DNA of 64,000 nt. It comes from an uncultured Pelagibacteraceae bacterium (GTDB lineage Bacteria > Pseudomonadota > Alphaproteobacteria > Pelagibacterales > AG-422-B15). The notes beneath the pieces are model-generated. The model was not told where the DNA came from, made no database searches, and worked only from the letters and a program-made list of their open reading frames with translations. Below are positions 42,862-51,813 of this stretch, one piece after another. Every line of letters starts with the position of its first letter. Positions within the stretch are counted from its first letter, which is position 1. A program made the translations under genes and the position numbers. The DNA is taken from positions 105,289-169,288 of the forward strand of contig CACCCN010000001.1 in assembly GCA_902544525.1 (NCBI GenBank). The letters run 5' to 3'.

Positions 42862-44100
42862 TTATGGTAACTGCATATTGGTAAAATACCAATCATAAAA
42901 ATATGTAACTGCAGATTCATTTTCAGATAAAACCCCTGGGACAAAGGAGTGAGAAAGAACACCTTTCTGATTATTTTCTATAATAGTCGTATCCTCTTGA
43001 GTTGTGATATCCCAAATAAAAGTAATATCATCGGCTTTATAATCTTTATCCTCTATCGCATCTTCATTTACTAGCCAGATAAGTTCAACTTCGGACTCAA
43101 GAATTGCATTAGGTTTAAAAATAAACATAACACCAAAATCATTAGTAAAATAACAGCAGCCGAAAGGGTTAAAGCTTACCTGTGATAACCCACCATCAAA
43201 ATCTTTGAATTTACCCATCAATTTTGAAGCTGGTTTACCATCTTTGGTCTGAGACAGATGGCCATTACCAATTGGTGTACGATCAAAATATCTGTTTAAA
43301 CCTTGCTTTAAACCTTCCTCTGTTTCAAGGTAGGTATCTGAAGGTATGCCTTTTTTCCTGCATTCTTCAACCCAGGGTCTAATTTTCTCTAAATATTCAT
43401 CAGTATCTTTTTGAGGCGCAGTTCCCAATCCTGCCCCCATTGTGAATACCCAATCTTTTTCGTGAATTGCACTAAGTTCAGAGTGAGCAGGGCCACAATG
43501 ATAACACTCTTGAAAGTTTTCTAATACTAATTTGAAGTTCGCTTTTGTTGGATATTTCTTACGAGCAGCAATTTTAGATTTTCCTGTATTATGAAAATTT
43601 AGTATTTCTTTTAATGGTAAAATAAATTCATCAAAATCCATGGGAGACTCCATAGAAAGATTTATAAAAATAAGTCCCTCAAAAATTTTCAGATGACATT
43701 CTCTTAGTCCATTTTCACTTTTATTAAAGTCATCAGGCATGTGGCGTGCTGCTTTAAGCTCGCCCTCTGATGAAAAGCTCCATGCATGATAAGGGCAAAC
43801 TAGAAGTTTTTTTGACCCTTCTTCATCTAAACATATTCTTGAGCCGCGATGAGTACAAACATTATAAAAAGCTCTAACTTCATTATCTCTACCACGAATA
43901 ATAATTATTGACTCTTTTTCAGCTTCAAAAACAAAATAGTCCCCAGGATTTTTTATTCGCGTAACGTGATCGACCATTAACCATTGTTTGAAATAAATAG
44001 CTTTCATCTCATCAGTAAAAATACTTTCGTCTGTGTAGAAATCTTGTGGAAGCGTTTTGCCTTCTTGATAGCTTTCTTTGTATTGGCTAAATGAATTCAT
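42862..44100 (-). CDS. Rieske non-heme iron oxygenase alpha subunit
   Basis: A 412-residue oxygenase of the ring-hydroxylating/GbcA-type family. The Rieske [2Fe-2S] ligands are Cys82/His84 in CTHRG and Cys102/His105 in CPYHAW. The mononuclear iron site is NFQECYHCGPAH (Glu198, His201, His206) with the distal Asp in TTQEDTTIIENNQKG. Relatives hydroxylate rings or remove N-methyl groups as from glycine betaine or carnitine-like substrates. No reductase gene is adjacent. The start at 44100 overlaps the aminotransferase stop as TAATG; an upstream in-frame ATG at 44121 lies inside that gene and is less likely. Confidence 0.9.
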   Translation of the reverse strand: MNSFSQYKESYQEGKTLPQDFYTDESIFTDEMKAIYFKQWLMVDHVTRIKNPGDYFVFEAEKESIIIIRGRDNEVRAFYNVCTHRGSRICLDEEGSKKLLVCPYHAWSFSSEGELKAARHMPDDFNKSENGLRECHLKIFEGLIFINLSMESPMDFDEFILPLKEILNFHNTGKSKIAARKKYPTKANFKLVLENFQECYHCGPAHSELSAIHEKDWVFTMGAGLGTAPQKDTDEYLEKIRPWVEECRKKGIPSDTYLETEEGLKQGLNRYFDRTPIGNGHLSQTKDGKPASKLMGKFKDFDGGLSQVSFNPFGCCYFTNDFGVMFIFKPNAILESEVELIWLVNEDAIEDKDYKADDITFIWDITTQEDTTIIENNQKGVLSHSFVPGVLSENESAVTYFYDWYFTNMQLP

Positions 44101-45503
44101 TAATTTGAACTTGATGACCAAAGACCTTCTTTTTTTATATCATCAGTAGCATTTTCAATACCTTTTCTCAAAATAGCCACCAAGTCATCTATCTGCTCTT
44201 TAGTAATAATTAGAGATGGTGACATTACACAAGTACTAAATAGTGGTCTTACAATTAGTCCAAGTTGTTGGCAATGTTCATTTATTCTTGAACCAATCTC
44301 ATAGGATAAATTTAGCGGATCTTTCTTATCTTTATTTCCAACACATTCTACTGCCGCCATTAGACCTTCTCCTCTTACTTCACCAACAATTGGGAGATCA
44401 GTCAATTCTCTTAATCTACTTTGAAAATATGGACCAACTTCTTTTACATGTTCTAAAAGATTAGTTTTTTCCATATAATCTAGTGTAGCACTAGCGGCGG
44501 CCATGCTTACTGGATGGCCTGAATCTGTGAATCCGTTTGAAAAAATCACTTTTTCTTTATTGTCTAATTGAGACATTAATTTTTCTGAGATCACAACGGC
44601 GCCACACGGCACATATCCAGATGTAATTCCTTTAGCTAGTAAAATTATATCAGGCGTGAAATCAAAGTAGTTTTCTGAGGCAAATATATGGCCTAATCTT
44701 CCAAATCCCGTAACAATCTCATCTGAGATATAAAGTACATCATGCTTTTTACAAACTGCATGAGTTTTCTTGTGATAACCTTTTGGAGGAACAATAACTC
44801 CACCTGAAGCAAGAATCGGTTCTGCAATAAATGCGGCAACTTTATCAGACCCCAGCTCTAATATCTTATCTTCCAGTTCTTTAATCTTTAAATCACAAAA
44901 CTCGTCATCAGTTAAATCGTCTGGTTTACGAAATGGATTTGGAGAAGAAATATGATGAACAATATTAGTTGCAAAATCAAAATTATTCTTATCTCTTTCC
45001 TTGCCTGAACATGAAGCTCCTAAGAATGTGCTTCCATGATATCCATCATGTCTTGAAATAATTTGTTTTTTTTCTCTTCTTCCACATACATTATTATAAA
45101 ACATAACAAAACGTAAGGCGGAGTCTACTGCCGAGGAACCACCTGATGTAAAGAAAACTCGCTTTAAATCACCAGGAGCATATTTAACTAGTCGGGCTGC
45201 ATAGTTATGAGCTATCTCTGTAGACTCAGTGAATGGGCTTGCATAAGGCATTTTTGTAATCTGCTCATAAACTGCATCTGCAATTTCTTTCACCCCATGA
45301 CCAACATTAACATTCCACATCCCGCCAGGACCATCTATTAATTTTTTTCCAGTTTTATCGTATAAATAGATTCCATTTGATTTTTCAATAAATGTACGAT
45401 CATCCTCGCCTCTGTATTCTAGATACTGCCAAGGATGCAAGATCCTATCGTCTAGCGTATTAATTAAGTCTTTAGATGGTATTTGTGGTGTTGATTTAGG
45501 CAT
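44100..45503 (-). CDS. Class-III aminotransferase (omega-amino acid/polyamine type)
   Basis: A 467-residue PLP fold-type I aminotransferase. Seen: GGMWNVNVGHG, FTSGGSSAVDSALRF (phosphate loop), ISRHDGYHGSTFLGAS, IAEPILASGGVIVPPKGY, the Asp in YISDEIVTGFGRLG, and the Schiff-base Lys in LLAKGITSGY. These fit omega-amino acid:pyruvate or putrescine-type enzymes that make an aldehyde from a terminal amine. Its promoter has -10 TATAAT five bases before the ATG and a TetR-type palindrome over the -35. It heads a second transcript in the island: aminotransferase-Rieske-DAO-potBCA. Confidence 0.9.
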   Translation of the reverse strand: MPKSTPQIPSKDLINTLDDRILHPWQYLEYRGEDDRTFIEKSNGIYLYDKTGKKLIDGPGGMWNVNVGHGVKEIADAVYEQITKMPYASPFTESTEIAHNYAARLVKYAPGDLKRVFFTSGGSSAVDSALRFVMFYNNVCGRREKKQIISRHDGYHGSTFLGASCSGKERDKNNFDFATNIVHHISSPNPFRKPDDLTDDEFCDLKIKELEDKILELGSDKVAAFIAEPILASGGVIVPPKGYHKKTHAVCKKHDVLYISDEIVTGFGRLGHIFASENYFDFTPDIILLAKGITSGYVPCGAVVISEKLMSQLDNKEKVIFSNGFTDSGHPVSMAAASATLDYMEKTNLLEHVKEVGPYFQSRLRELTDLPIVGEVRGEGLMAAVECVGNKDKKDPLNLSYEIGSRINEHCQQLGLIVRPLFSTCVMSPSLIITKEQIDDLVAILRKGIENATDDIKKEGLWSSSSN

Positions 45504-45508
45504 ACATC

Positions 45509-45537
45509 ATTATAGCCGAAATTGAATAGCTATTCAA
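45509..45537 (-). promoter_or_regulatory. Promoter of the aminotransferase-Rieske-DAO-potBCA operon, leaderless
   Basis: On the minus strand TTGAAT (45537-45532), exactly 17 bases, then TATAAT (45514-45509). Five bases later comes the ATG (45503). There is no room for a ribosome-binding site, so the mRNA would be leaderless. The -35 hexamer is inside the operator palindrome. Confidence 0.75.
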
Positions 45538-45538
45538 T
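45521..45538. promoter_or_regulatory. Operator palindrome ATTGAAT-AGCT-ATTCAAT
   Basis: An 18-base perfect palindrome covering the -35 box of the promoter for the aminotransferase gene. The same half-sites with the same four-base gap occur in the tetR intergenic region at 49944-49963. A third copy of the half-site ATTGAAT starts at 45540. A bound TetR dimer here would block RNA polymerase. Confidence 0.7.
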
Positions 45539-45570
45539 AATTGAATTAAAGAAAAGTAATCAATTTTTGG

Positions 45571-46770
45571 CTATTCATATAGATCAGCAGGAACTTTATT
45601 CCTTCTTTCAGGGCTATAAAACTGTCTTTTAACAACCTTGCATTTTGCCCAAATTTTTCGATACTCAATTTCTTCAGGATGATAAATTTCAGCAAAAATG
45701 TTATCTTTAATTTTTATTCCATATGGCCGTCTCAAGGAGGCAAGCGCTACATTTCTTTTCATTGTTGGACTCCACATTGCTGCTGTCACTATTCCAATAT
45801 CTTCTTTTTTTGAATTATAAATAACTGAACCATGAGCAGGCTTATCTCCATCTATATCTAAACCAACTAAACATCTTTCAGTTGAGCCCATCTCTTTTTC
45901 TTTTTTAAGCGCTTTCTTGCCAATGAAGTAATTTTTTTTCTTGAAATGAACTAACCATCCCATACCTATTTCATAAGGTGATCTCATTCTTACTGGTCTT
46001 AATGCATCCTCTGCTGCCATAAAGTCTGTATTAGTTTGAATAAATCCAGCTTCAATTCTTGTCATTTCAAGTGCATTCATTCCAAAGGGTCTGATTTTTA
46101 GATGTTTACCCGCATCGAAAATAGCATCCCAAGTAGCCTCAGCATTTTTTGGATCAATCCATAACTCATAGCCTAAATCACCAGTAAAGCCTGTTCGAGA
46201 TATTAGAACATTATTGCCATCAATATTAAACTCTTTCATTTCAAAAGGTGCCAAAGACTCTAATCCTATCGCACCATAATTCTTTAAGGTAGAGCAAGAT
46301 GTTGGACCTTGTAAAGATAGTGCTGCGATTGTATCGGTTACATCCTCAATTTTAACATTGAAGCCCTCAGCTGAGTCATTTAACCAGTTGTAAATTTTTA
46401 CAGCACAACAAAGCATAAATTTATTGGATGAGTATTTAAATATTGTACCATCATCAATCACTTTACCATCTTCATTACACCATATAATATATGCAACAGT
46501 ATTATCTTTCATTTCTGATAAATCTCTAGTTACTAGGTAATCAGAAAAAGCATGTGCTTCCTCTCCAGTGATTTCATATTTACCCATTGGGGTTAAATCC
46601 ATAACAGAAGTGCCATTTCTCGCGGCAGTGTATTCAAGTTCAACTGTTGAATACTCAGTAGGAACCGTAAAACCATTCCAAGTATACCAATGGTTTGTAC
46701 GTGAAGCTAAACTTGTTCGTGAATGGAATGGGGTTTTCTTAAGTGCAGAATATCTTAAATCAATAGCCAT
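45571..46770 (-). CDS. GcvT-family aminomethyltransferase/demethylase
   Basis: A 399-residue folate-binding protein of the GcvT family. It has ARNGTSVMDLTPMGKYEITG, the catalytic Asp pair in EDGKVIDDGTIFKY, LSLQGPTS, SRTGFTGDLGYELWI, RPFGMNALEMTRIEAGFIQTNTDF and a C-terminal barrel. True GcvT acts with GcvH and GcvP; none is nearby. Related stand-alone proteins (DmdA, dimethylglycine/sarcosine demethylation domains) pass methyl groups to tetrahydrofolate. It abuts the FAD oxidoreductase gene without a gap, so a partner role in N-demethylation is likely. Not called gcvT for this reason. Confidence 0.8.
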   Translation of the reverse strand: MAIDLRYSALKKTPFHSRTSLASRTNHWYTWNGFTVPTEYSTVELEYTAARNGTSVMDLTPMGKYEITGEEAHAFSDYLVTRDLSEMKDNTVAYIIWCNEDGKVIDDGTIFKYSSNKFMLCCAVKIYNWLNDSAEGFNVKIEDVTDTIAALSLQGPTSCSTLKNYGAIGLESLAPFEMKEFNIDGNNVLISRTGFTGDLGYELWIDPKNAEATWDAIFDAGKHLKIRPFGMNALEMTRIEAGFIQTNTDFMAAEDALRPVRMRSPYEIGMGWLVHFKKKNYFIGKKALKKEKEMGSTERCLVGLDIDGDKPAHGSVIYNSKKEDIGIVTAAMWSPTMKRNVALASLRRPYGIKIKDNIFAEIYHPEEIEYRKIWAKCKVVKRQFYSPERRNKVPADLYE

Positions 46771-48282
46771 CTACAAATCCCCTAGGACTACTTTTGCAGC
46801 ATTTTTTCCTGAAATTCCGTGCATTCCGCCGCCAGGGTGCGTGCCCGCACCACACATGTATAAACCATCTAAGTGAGTTTTATATTGAGCCGCTCCTGGG
46901 ATAGGCCGAAGCATGAATAGTTGATCTATTTGAATTTCGCCATGATGCCAATGACCTCCCGACACATGGTAATTCTTTTCTAAATCATCAGGGGTAATGA
47001 GTGTCTTACTGTCAATGCAGTTTTCAATATTGTTAGCATATTTTGATATTATTTTAATTATTGAGTTAACATAATCATCTTTAATATTTTCCCAGCCTCC
47101 ATGGGCTTTATATGGTGCATACTGAACTTGAATATCTAGAGATGGATTTTCATTATTATTCTTTAAACATATTTCAAGAACTGGCTCTGAAGATAATTTA
47201 TCAAATTTACTTGGGTTAAAATTTTCTTCAATGTAATCAATTGATGGCGATATTACCATGCGGCTGTTTAAATCATCATTATTACATTCATTAAATTCTG
47301 GAATCTTATTTAACTTAAGCGAGAGTTTTGCAACGCGACCTTTTGATCTATGATGTTTAATTCTTCTTTTCACATCCGTATCAAGATTCTGCGAACCAAG
47401 AAGACTTGAATAAGTTGAACGCGGATCAGCATTAGAAATAATAGTTTTTCCAAAAACTTTTTCACCGTTATGAAGCTCGACTCCAATGGCTCTATCATTT
47501 TCTATTAAGCAATTTTTTACAGATGCTGAGGTTTTTATTTCAACATTATTTTTACTACATTTATCAAGAAGAACTGAGATGAATTTATTTGATCCTCCTT
47601 CTATTTCGTAAATACCGCCAAAAAGAGAATTGCCATGGATAGCCATTCTATATAATAGGTTAATCAAAGATCCCGGGGATCTTGGACCTAAGTTTGATCC
47701 TAATACTGCATCATGAGCTATAAGCCCTTGGAGAAGAACACTTTCAAAATTATCTTCAAGCTCATCAGCAATATTTAACCCTATCATTCTTGCGAATTCA
47801 TTAAATCTTTTCTTACCCATCATTCTTACATTAAATCCTAATTTAAAAAGTTTTAGGTAATCAGAAAAACTATTATTCATAACTCGTGGGGGCGGATCCA
47901 TCATAAATCCCCCAAGTGTTTTTGAGAACTGTGTCATTTTATTATCAAATTCAAGATATCGATCAGCATCTTGAGTAGAAAAATTTGAAATCGTTGCATG
48001 ATCAATATGCTGATTGCCTATAAGTCGAATGTGTCTGCCAGACTCAGAAAGGGCGATAGAGCCTTTCGGGTTATATTGAAGATTCAATCCGCCAATAGAC
48101 TGCGTAACGCTATTGGGTATTGAAGGTATATAATTTATTATTTCATGATTTGCTAAGCCACCACATGTTTCTCGTGCTTCACAAATCAAAACTTTTTTAT
48201 TTTTTTTGGCAATAATATTTGCGCACACAAGTCCATTATGTCCTCCACCAATTATGATGGCGTCATATTTTTTTTCCGACAT
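46771..48282 (-). CDS. CrtI/PYROXD2-like FAD-dependent oxidoreductase, second copy
   Basis: A 503-residue flavoprotein with the FAD loop DAIIIGGGHNGLVCANIIAKKNKKVLICEA at the N-terminus and the C-terminal LYMCGAGTHPGGGMHGISGKNAAKV, as in phytoene-desaturase-like (PYROXD2) proteins. In bacteria outside carotenoid clusters these have no firm function. It is a paralogue of the gene directly upstream, with which it overlaps as TAATG, so the two may form a heteromer. It lies against the GcvT-family gene. Confidence 0.8.
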   Translation of the reverse strand: MSEKKYDAIIIGGGHNGLVCANIIAKKNKKVLICEARETCGGLANHEIINYIPSIPNSVTQSIGGLNLQYNPKGSIALSESGRHIRLIGNQHIDHATISNFSTQDADRYLEFDNKMTQFSKTLGGFMMDPPPRVMNNSFSDYLKLFKLGFNVRMMGKKRFNEFARMIGLNIADELEDNFESVLLQGLIAHDAVLGSNLGPRSPGSLINLLYRMAIHGNSLFGGIYEIEGGSNKFISVLLDKCSKNNVEIKTSASVKNCLIENDRAIGVELHNGEKVFGKTIISNADPRSTYSSLLGSQNLDTDVKRRIKHHRSKGRVAKLSLKLNKIPEFNECNNDDLNSRMVISPSIDYIEENFNPSKFDKLSSEPVLEICLKNNNENPSLDIQVQYAPYKAHGGWENIKDDYVNSIIKIISKYANNIENCIDSKTLITPDDLEKNYHVSGGHWHHGEIQIDQLFMLRPIPGAAQYKTHLDGLYMCGAGTHPGGGMHGISGKNAAKVVLGDL

Positions 48283-49910
48283 TAATAATAGTTTCCTTTT
48301 TGAGGTATCTTCATGTCTATCAAAACTTCTCTTGCTGCATTTGCTCCAGGCGCACCCATAACACCTCCACCGGGATGAGTTGATGAGCTACATATATACA
48401 TATTCTTAAGAGGTGTCCGATATTGAGCATAACCAGGAACTGGGCGATTAAACATAAGCTGATCCATTGTGAGCTCTCCTTGAAAGATATTTCCTTCAGT
48501 TAAGCCTACTTCGCTGTCTAAGTCTTTTGGAGTTCTAACTTCGTAGTGATTGATTAAATCTTTGAAATTTGGAGAAAACTCTGAAATACAGTCTACTATG
48601 TGTCTACCAAACTCTTGTTTTCTCTCCTCATTCCATCCTCCATTAGCCAGATTAAATGGAACGTATTGAATAAATACTGACATGTAATGTTTGCCTGGAG
48701 CTGCCATTGTAGGATCACTTTTTGATGGAATACACATATCAACATAAGGATTTCTTGACCACTGGCCTCTTTTCCAATCATCATATGCACCTTCCATCTC
48801 TTCAATTGTTTCAGTAAAGTGCATATCTCCGCCCCCACCTGGGTCACCTTCTGGTATGCATGGAAAATCAGGCAAACCATCCAAAGCTATATTTAACTTT
48901 CCGGATGAACCACGAATTTTAAAATTTTTAATTCTTTCAACAAATTCTCCAGGGAGAGCTTTTTCCTCTGTAATTTTTAAAAAAGTTCTTTTAGCATCTA
49001 AATTCGAAACAATTTTTTTTGCGTAGTATTCATTACCATTTGTAGTAGCTACACCAATTGCCCTTCCATTTTTTACAATAACATTACTAACTTCACTATT
49101 GGGCTTAACTTCTCCACCATAATCTTCTAAACATCCCATCATCGCTTTTGTAATTGAACCCATGCCTCCACGTGAGTAACCCCATGAACCAACTGACCCA
49201 TCAACCTCTCCCATATAGTGATGAAGAAGAACATAGGCTGATCCCGGCGAACATGGTCCCAAAGCAGTACCAATAATTGCACTTCCAGCTAAGTGTGCTT
49301 TTGTAATTTCACTTTCAAAATACTCATCAAGATAATCTCTTATACTCATTGTATAAAAACGTATTGTATCATAAATTTCTTTTTCGCTTAATCCGCCCAA
49401 TTCATCCTTAGCTGCAAAATGTTTTGCAAATTCCAATGCGCCAAAAATATCTTTTGGTTTAAATGACGTTAAGTCAGGAGGAGTCATTTTCAATAATGGT
49501 TTAATAATCTTACATTGTCTCAGTACATCTCTGCTGTATCGCTCATAGGCTTCTGCATCTTTGTGAGAATGACGTCTGATAGCATTAATTGTCATATCAT
49601 GGTCGTGGTAGTGAGCATAATAATCACCATTTCTCATCATGGTAGCACTTCCTTCATAAGGAATGATTTGCAAACCATATTTGTAAAGTTCTAAATCTCG
49701 CATAATTTCTGGTCGAAGAAGGCTGCAAACATAAGAACAATTTGAATATTTCCACCCTGGGTATAATTCTCTACTTACCGCTGCTCCACCAATCCACTCA
49801 TTCTTTTCTAACACAAGAACATCAAGACCAGCTTTAGCCATATAACTTGCAGCTGTTAACCCATTGTGGCCTGCTCCAACAACAATTATATCATGTGTAT
49901 TTTTTGGCAT
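48282..49910 (-). CDS. CrtI/PYROXD2-like FAD-dependent oxidoreductase, first copy
   Basis: A 542-residue flavoprotein with DIIVVGAGHNGLTAASYMAKAGLDVLVLE, LYPGWKYSNCSYVCSLLRPEIMRDL and the closing YICSSSTHPGGGVMGAPGANAAREV. It is the first gene of the minus-strand catabolic run and shares its upstream region with tetR. A palindromic operator lies 34 bases before its ATG. Substrate unknown; the pair with the next gene and the GcvT-family gene suggests oxidation of an amine or a hydrophobic intermediate rather than carotenoid synthesis, for which no crtB or crtE is present. Confidence 0.8.
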   Translation of the reverse strand: MPKNTHDIIVVGAGHNGLTAASYMAKAGLDVLVLEKNEWIGGAAVSRELYPGWKYSNCSYVCSLLRPEIMRDLELYKYGLQIIPYEGSATMMRNGDYYAHYHDHDMTINAIRRHSHKDAEAYERYSRDVLRQCKIIKPLLKMTPPDLTSFKPKDIFGALEFAKHFAAKDELGGLSEKEIYDTIRFYTMSIRDYLDEYFESEITKAHLAGSAIIGTALGPCSPGSAYVLLHHYMGEVDGSVGSWGYSRGGMGSITKAMMGCLEDYGGEVKPNSEVSNVIVKNGRAIGVATTNGNEYYAKKIVSNLDAKRTFLKITEEKALPGEFVERIKNFKIRGSSGKLNIALDGLPDFPCIPEGDPGGGGDMHFTETIEEMEGAYDDWKRGQWSRNPYVDMCIPSKSDPTMAAPGKHYMSVFIQYVPFNLANGGWNEERKQEFGRHIVDCISEFSPNFKDLINHYEVRTPKDLDSEVGLTEGNIFQGELTMDQLMFNRPVPGYAQYRTPLKNMYICSSSTHPGGGVMGAPGANAAREVLIDMKIPQKGNYY

Positions 49911-49943
49911 AAAACTTATAGAAATTTAAGCTTATGATAACAA

Positions 49944-49963
49944 TATTGAATGATTATTCAATA
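49944..49963. promoter_or_regulatory. Operator palindrome TATTGAAT-GATT-ATTCAATA
   Basis: Perfect 8+8 inverted repeat with a four-base centre in the 101-base divergent region between the FAD oxidoreductase gene (minus) and tetR (plus). It carries the same half-sites and spacing as the site at 45521-45538. It overlaps possible promoter elements on both strands, so the TetR protein is likely to repress both its own gene and the catabolic genes. Confidence 0.7.
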
Positions 49964-50011
49964 CAAAACTATCTTTGATTGTAAACTTTGTATATTCTTA
50001 GTGCTGATATT

Positions 50012-50656
50012 ATGACAGCAAGCTCAAAACAGGTGTTAACTATAAATGATAAAAATAGTGAAATATCTATAAATCATCAGAAACTAATTGAAGCCACAAT
50101 AGAAACCATTGCTGAAAGAGGACTCGCAGATACTACAATTTCACACGTTGCTCATAAAGCTAAGGTGTCTCAAGGCTATGCTAATTTTAGATTTAAATCT
50201 AAGGAAAACTTATTATTAAGTTCTCTTCAATTTTTATCTGATGAATACAAAAAATCATGGCAAAAAATATTTGAGGATCAAAACTTAGATCCCATTGATA
50301 GATTACTCAGAATTTTTGAAAACGATTTTAGTAAAAAAATTGCCAATCGAAATAAAATATCAGTATGGGTTGCATTCTATAGTGAGGTTAAATTTAGACC
50401 ATCATACCTTTCTGTTTGTCAAATGCAGGATGAAATATATTCAAGCCAAACTAAAAAACTAGTGGATCAAATCAACAAAAAGACAGGTCAAAAATCTTTA
50501 ACATCTGTTGAGATTAGCGAAACTTATCATTCAATGGTTGATGGATTGTGGCAAAGAATTTTATTTGATCCAAAAATTTACACTAATGAGTTTTGTAAAA
50601 ATTTAATAGTGAAATACTTCAGAAGTATTTATCCAAATGAAGCTAAATTTAAATGA
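50012..50656 (+). CDS. TetR/BetI-like transcriptional regulator
   Basis: A 214-residue TetR-family repressor. The N-terminal DNA-binding domain is HQKLIEATIETIAERGLADTTISHVAHKAKVSQGYANFRFKSKENLL, typical of BetI-like proteins (Gln-Gly-Tyr-Ala-Asn-Phe). The C-terminal domain binds an unknown ligand. I chose the ATG at 50012; the frame also opens with a TTG at 49988 that lacks support. It is divergent from the FAD oxidoreductase operon across an operator palindrome, and heads tetR-mfs-gnat. The ligand is probably the imported amine or a product. Confidence 0.87.
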   Translation: MTASSKQVLTINDKNSEISINHQKLIEATIETIAERGLADTTISHVAHKAKVSQGYANFRFKSKENLLLSSLQFLSDEYKKSWQKIFEDQNLDPIDRLLRIFENDFSKKIANRNKISVWVAFYSEVKFRPSYLSVCQMQDEIYSSQTKKLVDQINKKTGQKSLTSVEISETYHSMVDGLWQRILFDPKIYTNEFCKNLIVKYFRSIYPNEAKFK

Positions 50657-51810
50657 GTACTTCGATACAATCCTTTCTAGGAAATCAGTATAAAACTTAT
50701 CTTGTTCTTTTTTTATGTGCATTAATTATTGGAATTAAACTAGGAACTTTAATACCATTATTATCACTCATACTTGAGTCAAGAGGATACTCAAATACAC
50801 AAATTGGTTTAAATGTTGTTGCCCAACCTTTAGCTGTTATCCTATTTGTAAGAATTACTCCTTTGATAATTCATAAGATAGGTTTAGCTCGTTCAATAGT
50901 GATTGCTCAAATTTTCACTATACTTTTGTATTTCACTTTTCCTATTTTTGAGAGCTTAACAGCTTGGTTTTTCATTCGCTTTCTTATCGGTTTTGCTGGT
51001 GCGTTGGCATGGAACGCTTTTGATACTTGGATGCTATCTATGGCTGATGATAGTAATAGAGGAAAAATTGTTACGATATATAATACTGTTTTTGTTATCG
51101 GGTTTGCAATTGGGCCTATGGTTATATCTTTAACTGGTATTGAAGGTTGGTTACCATTTATTGTAATCTCAAGCTTATCTTTCTTAGCGGTCATTCCTCT
51201 TATAACTATTAATGTTGAAGATCCTGTATTGCCTGAAAAGAAATCTTTACCAGTATTTGCTGCTATTATTGCCGCACCAACTATATTTGGAGCAGCACTC
51301 TTGTGTGGATTAGATGACGTCATGTTTGTCTCTTTTTTTCCTATATTCATGATCAAAAACAACTTTTCTCAAGATCTAGCTTTGCAATATGTGACTATCA
51401 CACTTGTGGGTGGAGTTATGTGGCAACCAATTATTGGGGTTTTATTGGATAAATTAAATAAAAGACTTCTTATGAATGTAGCAGTTTTAATAACTTTTAT
51501 ATGTCCAATTATTTTTGCATTCTTTTTAGATAATTATTATGTAATGGCAGTAAGTTGCTTTATGTGGGGAGGGGCTGCAAGTGGAATATTTGCAATTTCA
51601 CTAACGATGTTAGGAGAAAGATATAATGCTTCACAAGTTGCTGGTGCAACGGCTATACTTGTTATGATTTTTGAATGTGGTTCTTTAATAGGACCACTAA
51701 TTGGAGGAAGAGTGATGGATATAATTGGACCCATGGGATTTATTTATACAATTACTACTTTCACATTCATTTTTTTACTAATCTCTATTTACCGAACAAT
51801 CAAAAGATAG
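50653..51810 (+). CDS. Major facilitator superfamily transporter
   Basis: A 385-residue protein with about 12 hydrophobic segments. The loop RITPLIIHKIGLARS and RFLIGFAGALAWNAFDTWMLSMADDSNRGKIVTIYNT are typical of MFS drug/metabolite exporters (YcaD-like). It overlaps tetR by four bases (ATGA), so it is coexpressed with the regulator. It could export a toxic intermediate such as an aldehyde or a methylated by-product. Confidence 0.85.
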   Translation: MSTSIQSFLGNQYKTYLVLFLCALIIGIKLGTLIPLLSLILESRGYSNTQIGLNVVAQPLAVILFVRITPLIIHKIGLARSIVIAQIFTILLYFTFPIFESLTAWFFIRFLIGFAGALAWNAFDTWMLSMADDSNRGKIVTIYNTVFVIGFAIGPMVISLTGIEGWLPFIVISSLSFLAVIPLITINVEDPVLPEKKSLPVFAAIIAAPTIFGAALLCGLDDVMFVSFFPIFMIKNNFSQDLALQYVTITLVGGVMWQPIIGVLLDKLNKRLLMNVAVLITFICPIIFAFFLDNYYVMAVSCFMWGGAASGIFAISLTMLGERYNASQVAGATAILVMIFECGSLIGPLIGGRVMDIIGPMGFIYTITTFTFIFLLISIYRTIKR

Positions 51811-51813
51811 CAA

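Noticed and set aside
46760-46780. Glycine riboswitch upstream of the GcvT-family gene
   Set aside because: The gene starts directly at the stop of the preceding gene, leaving no space for a leader RNA.
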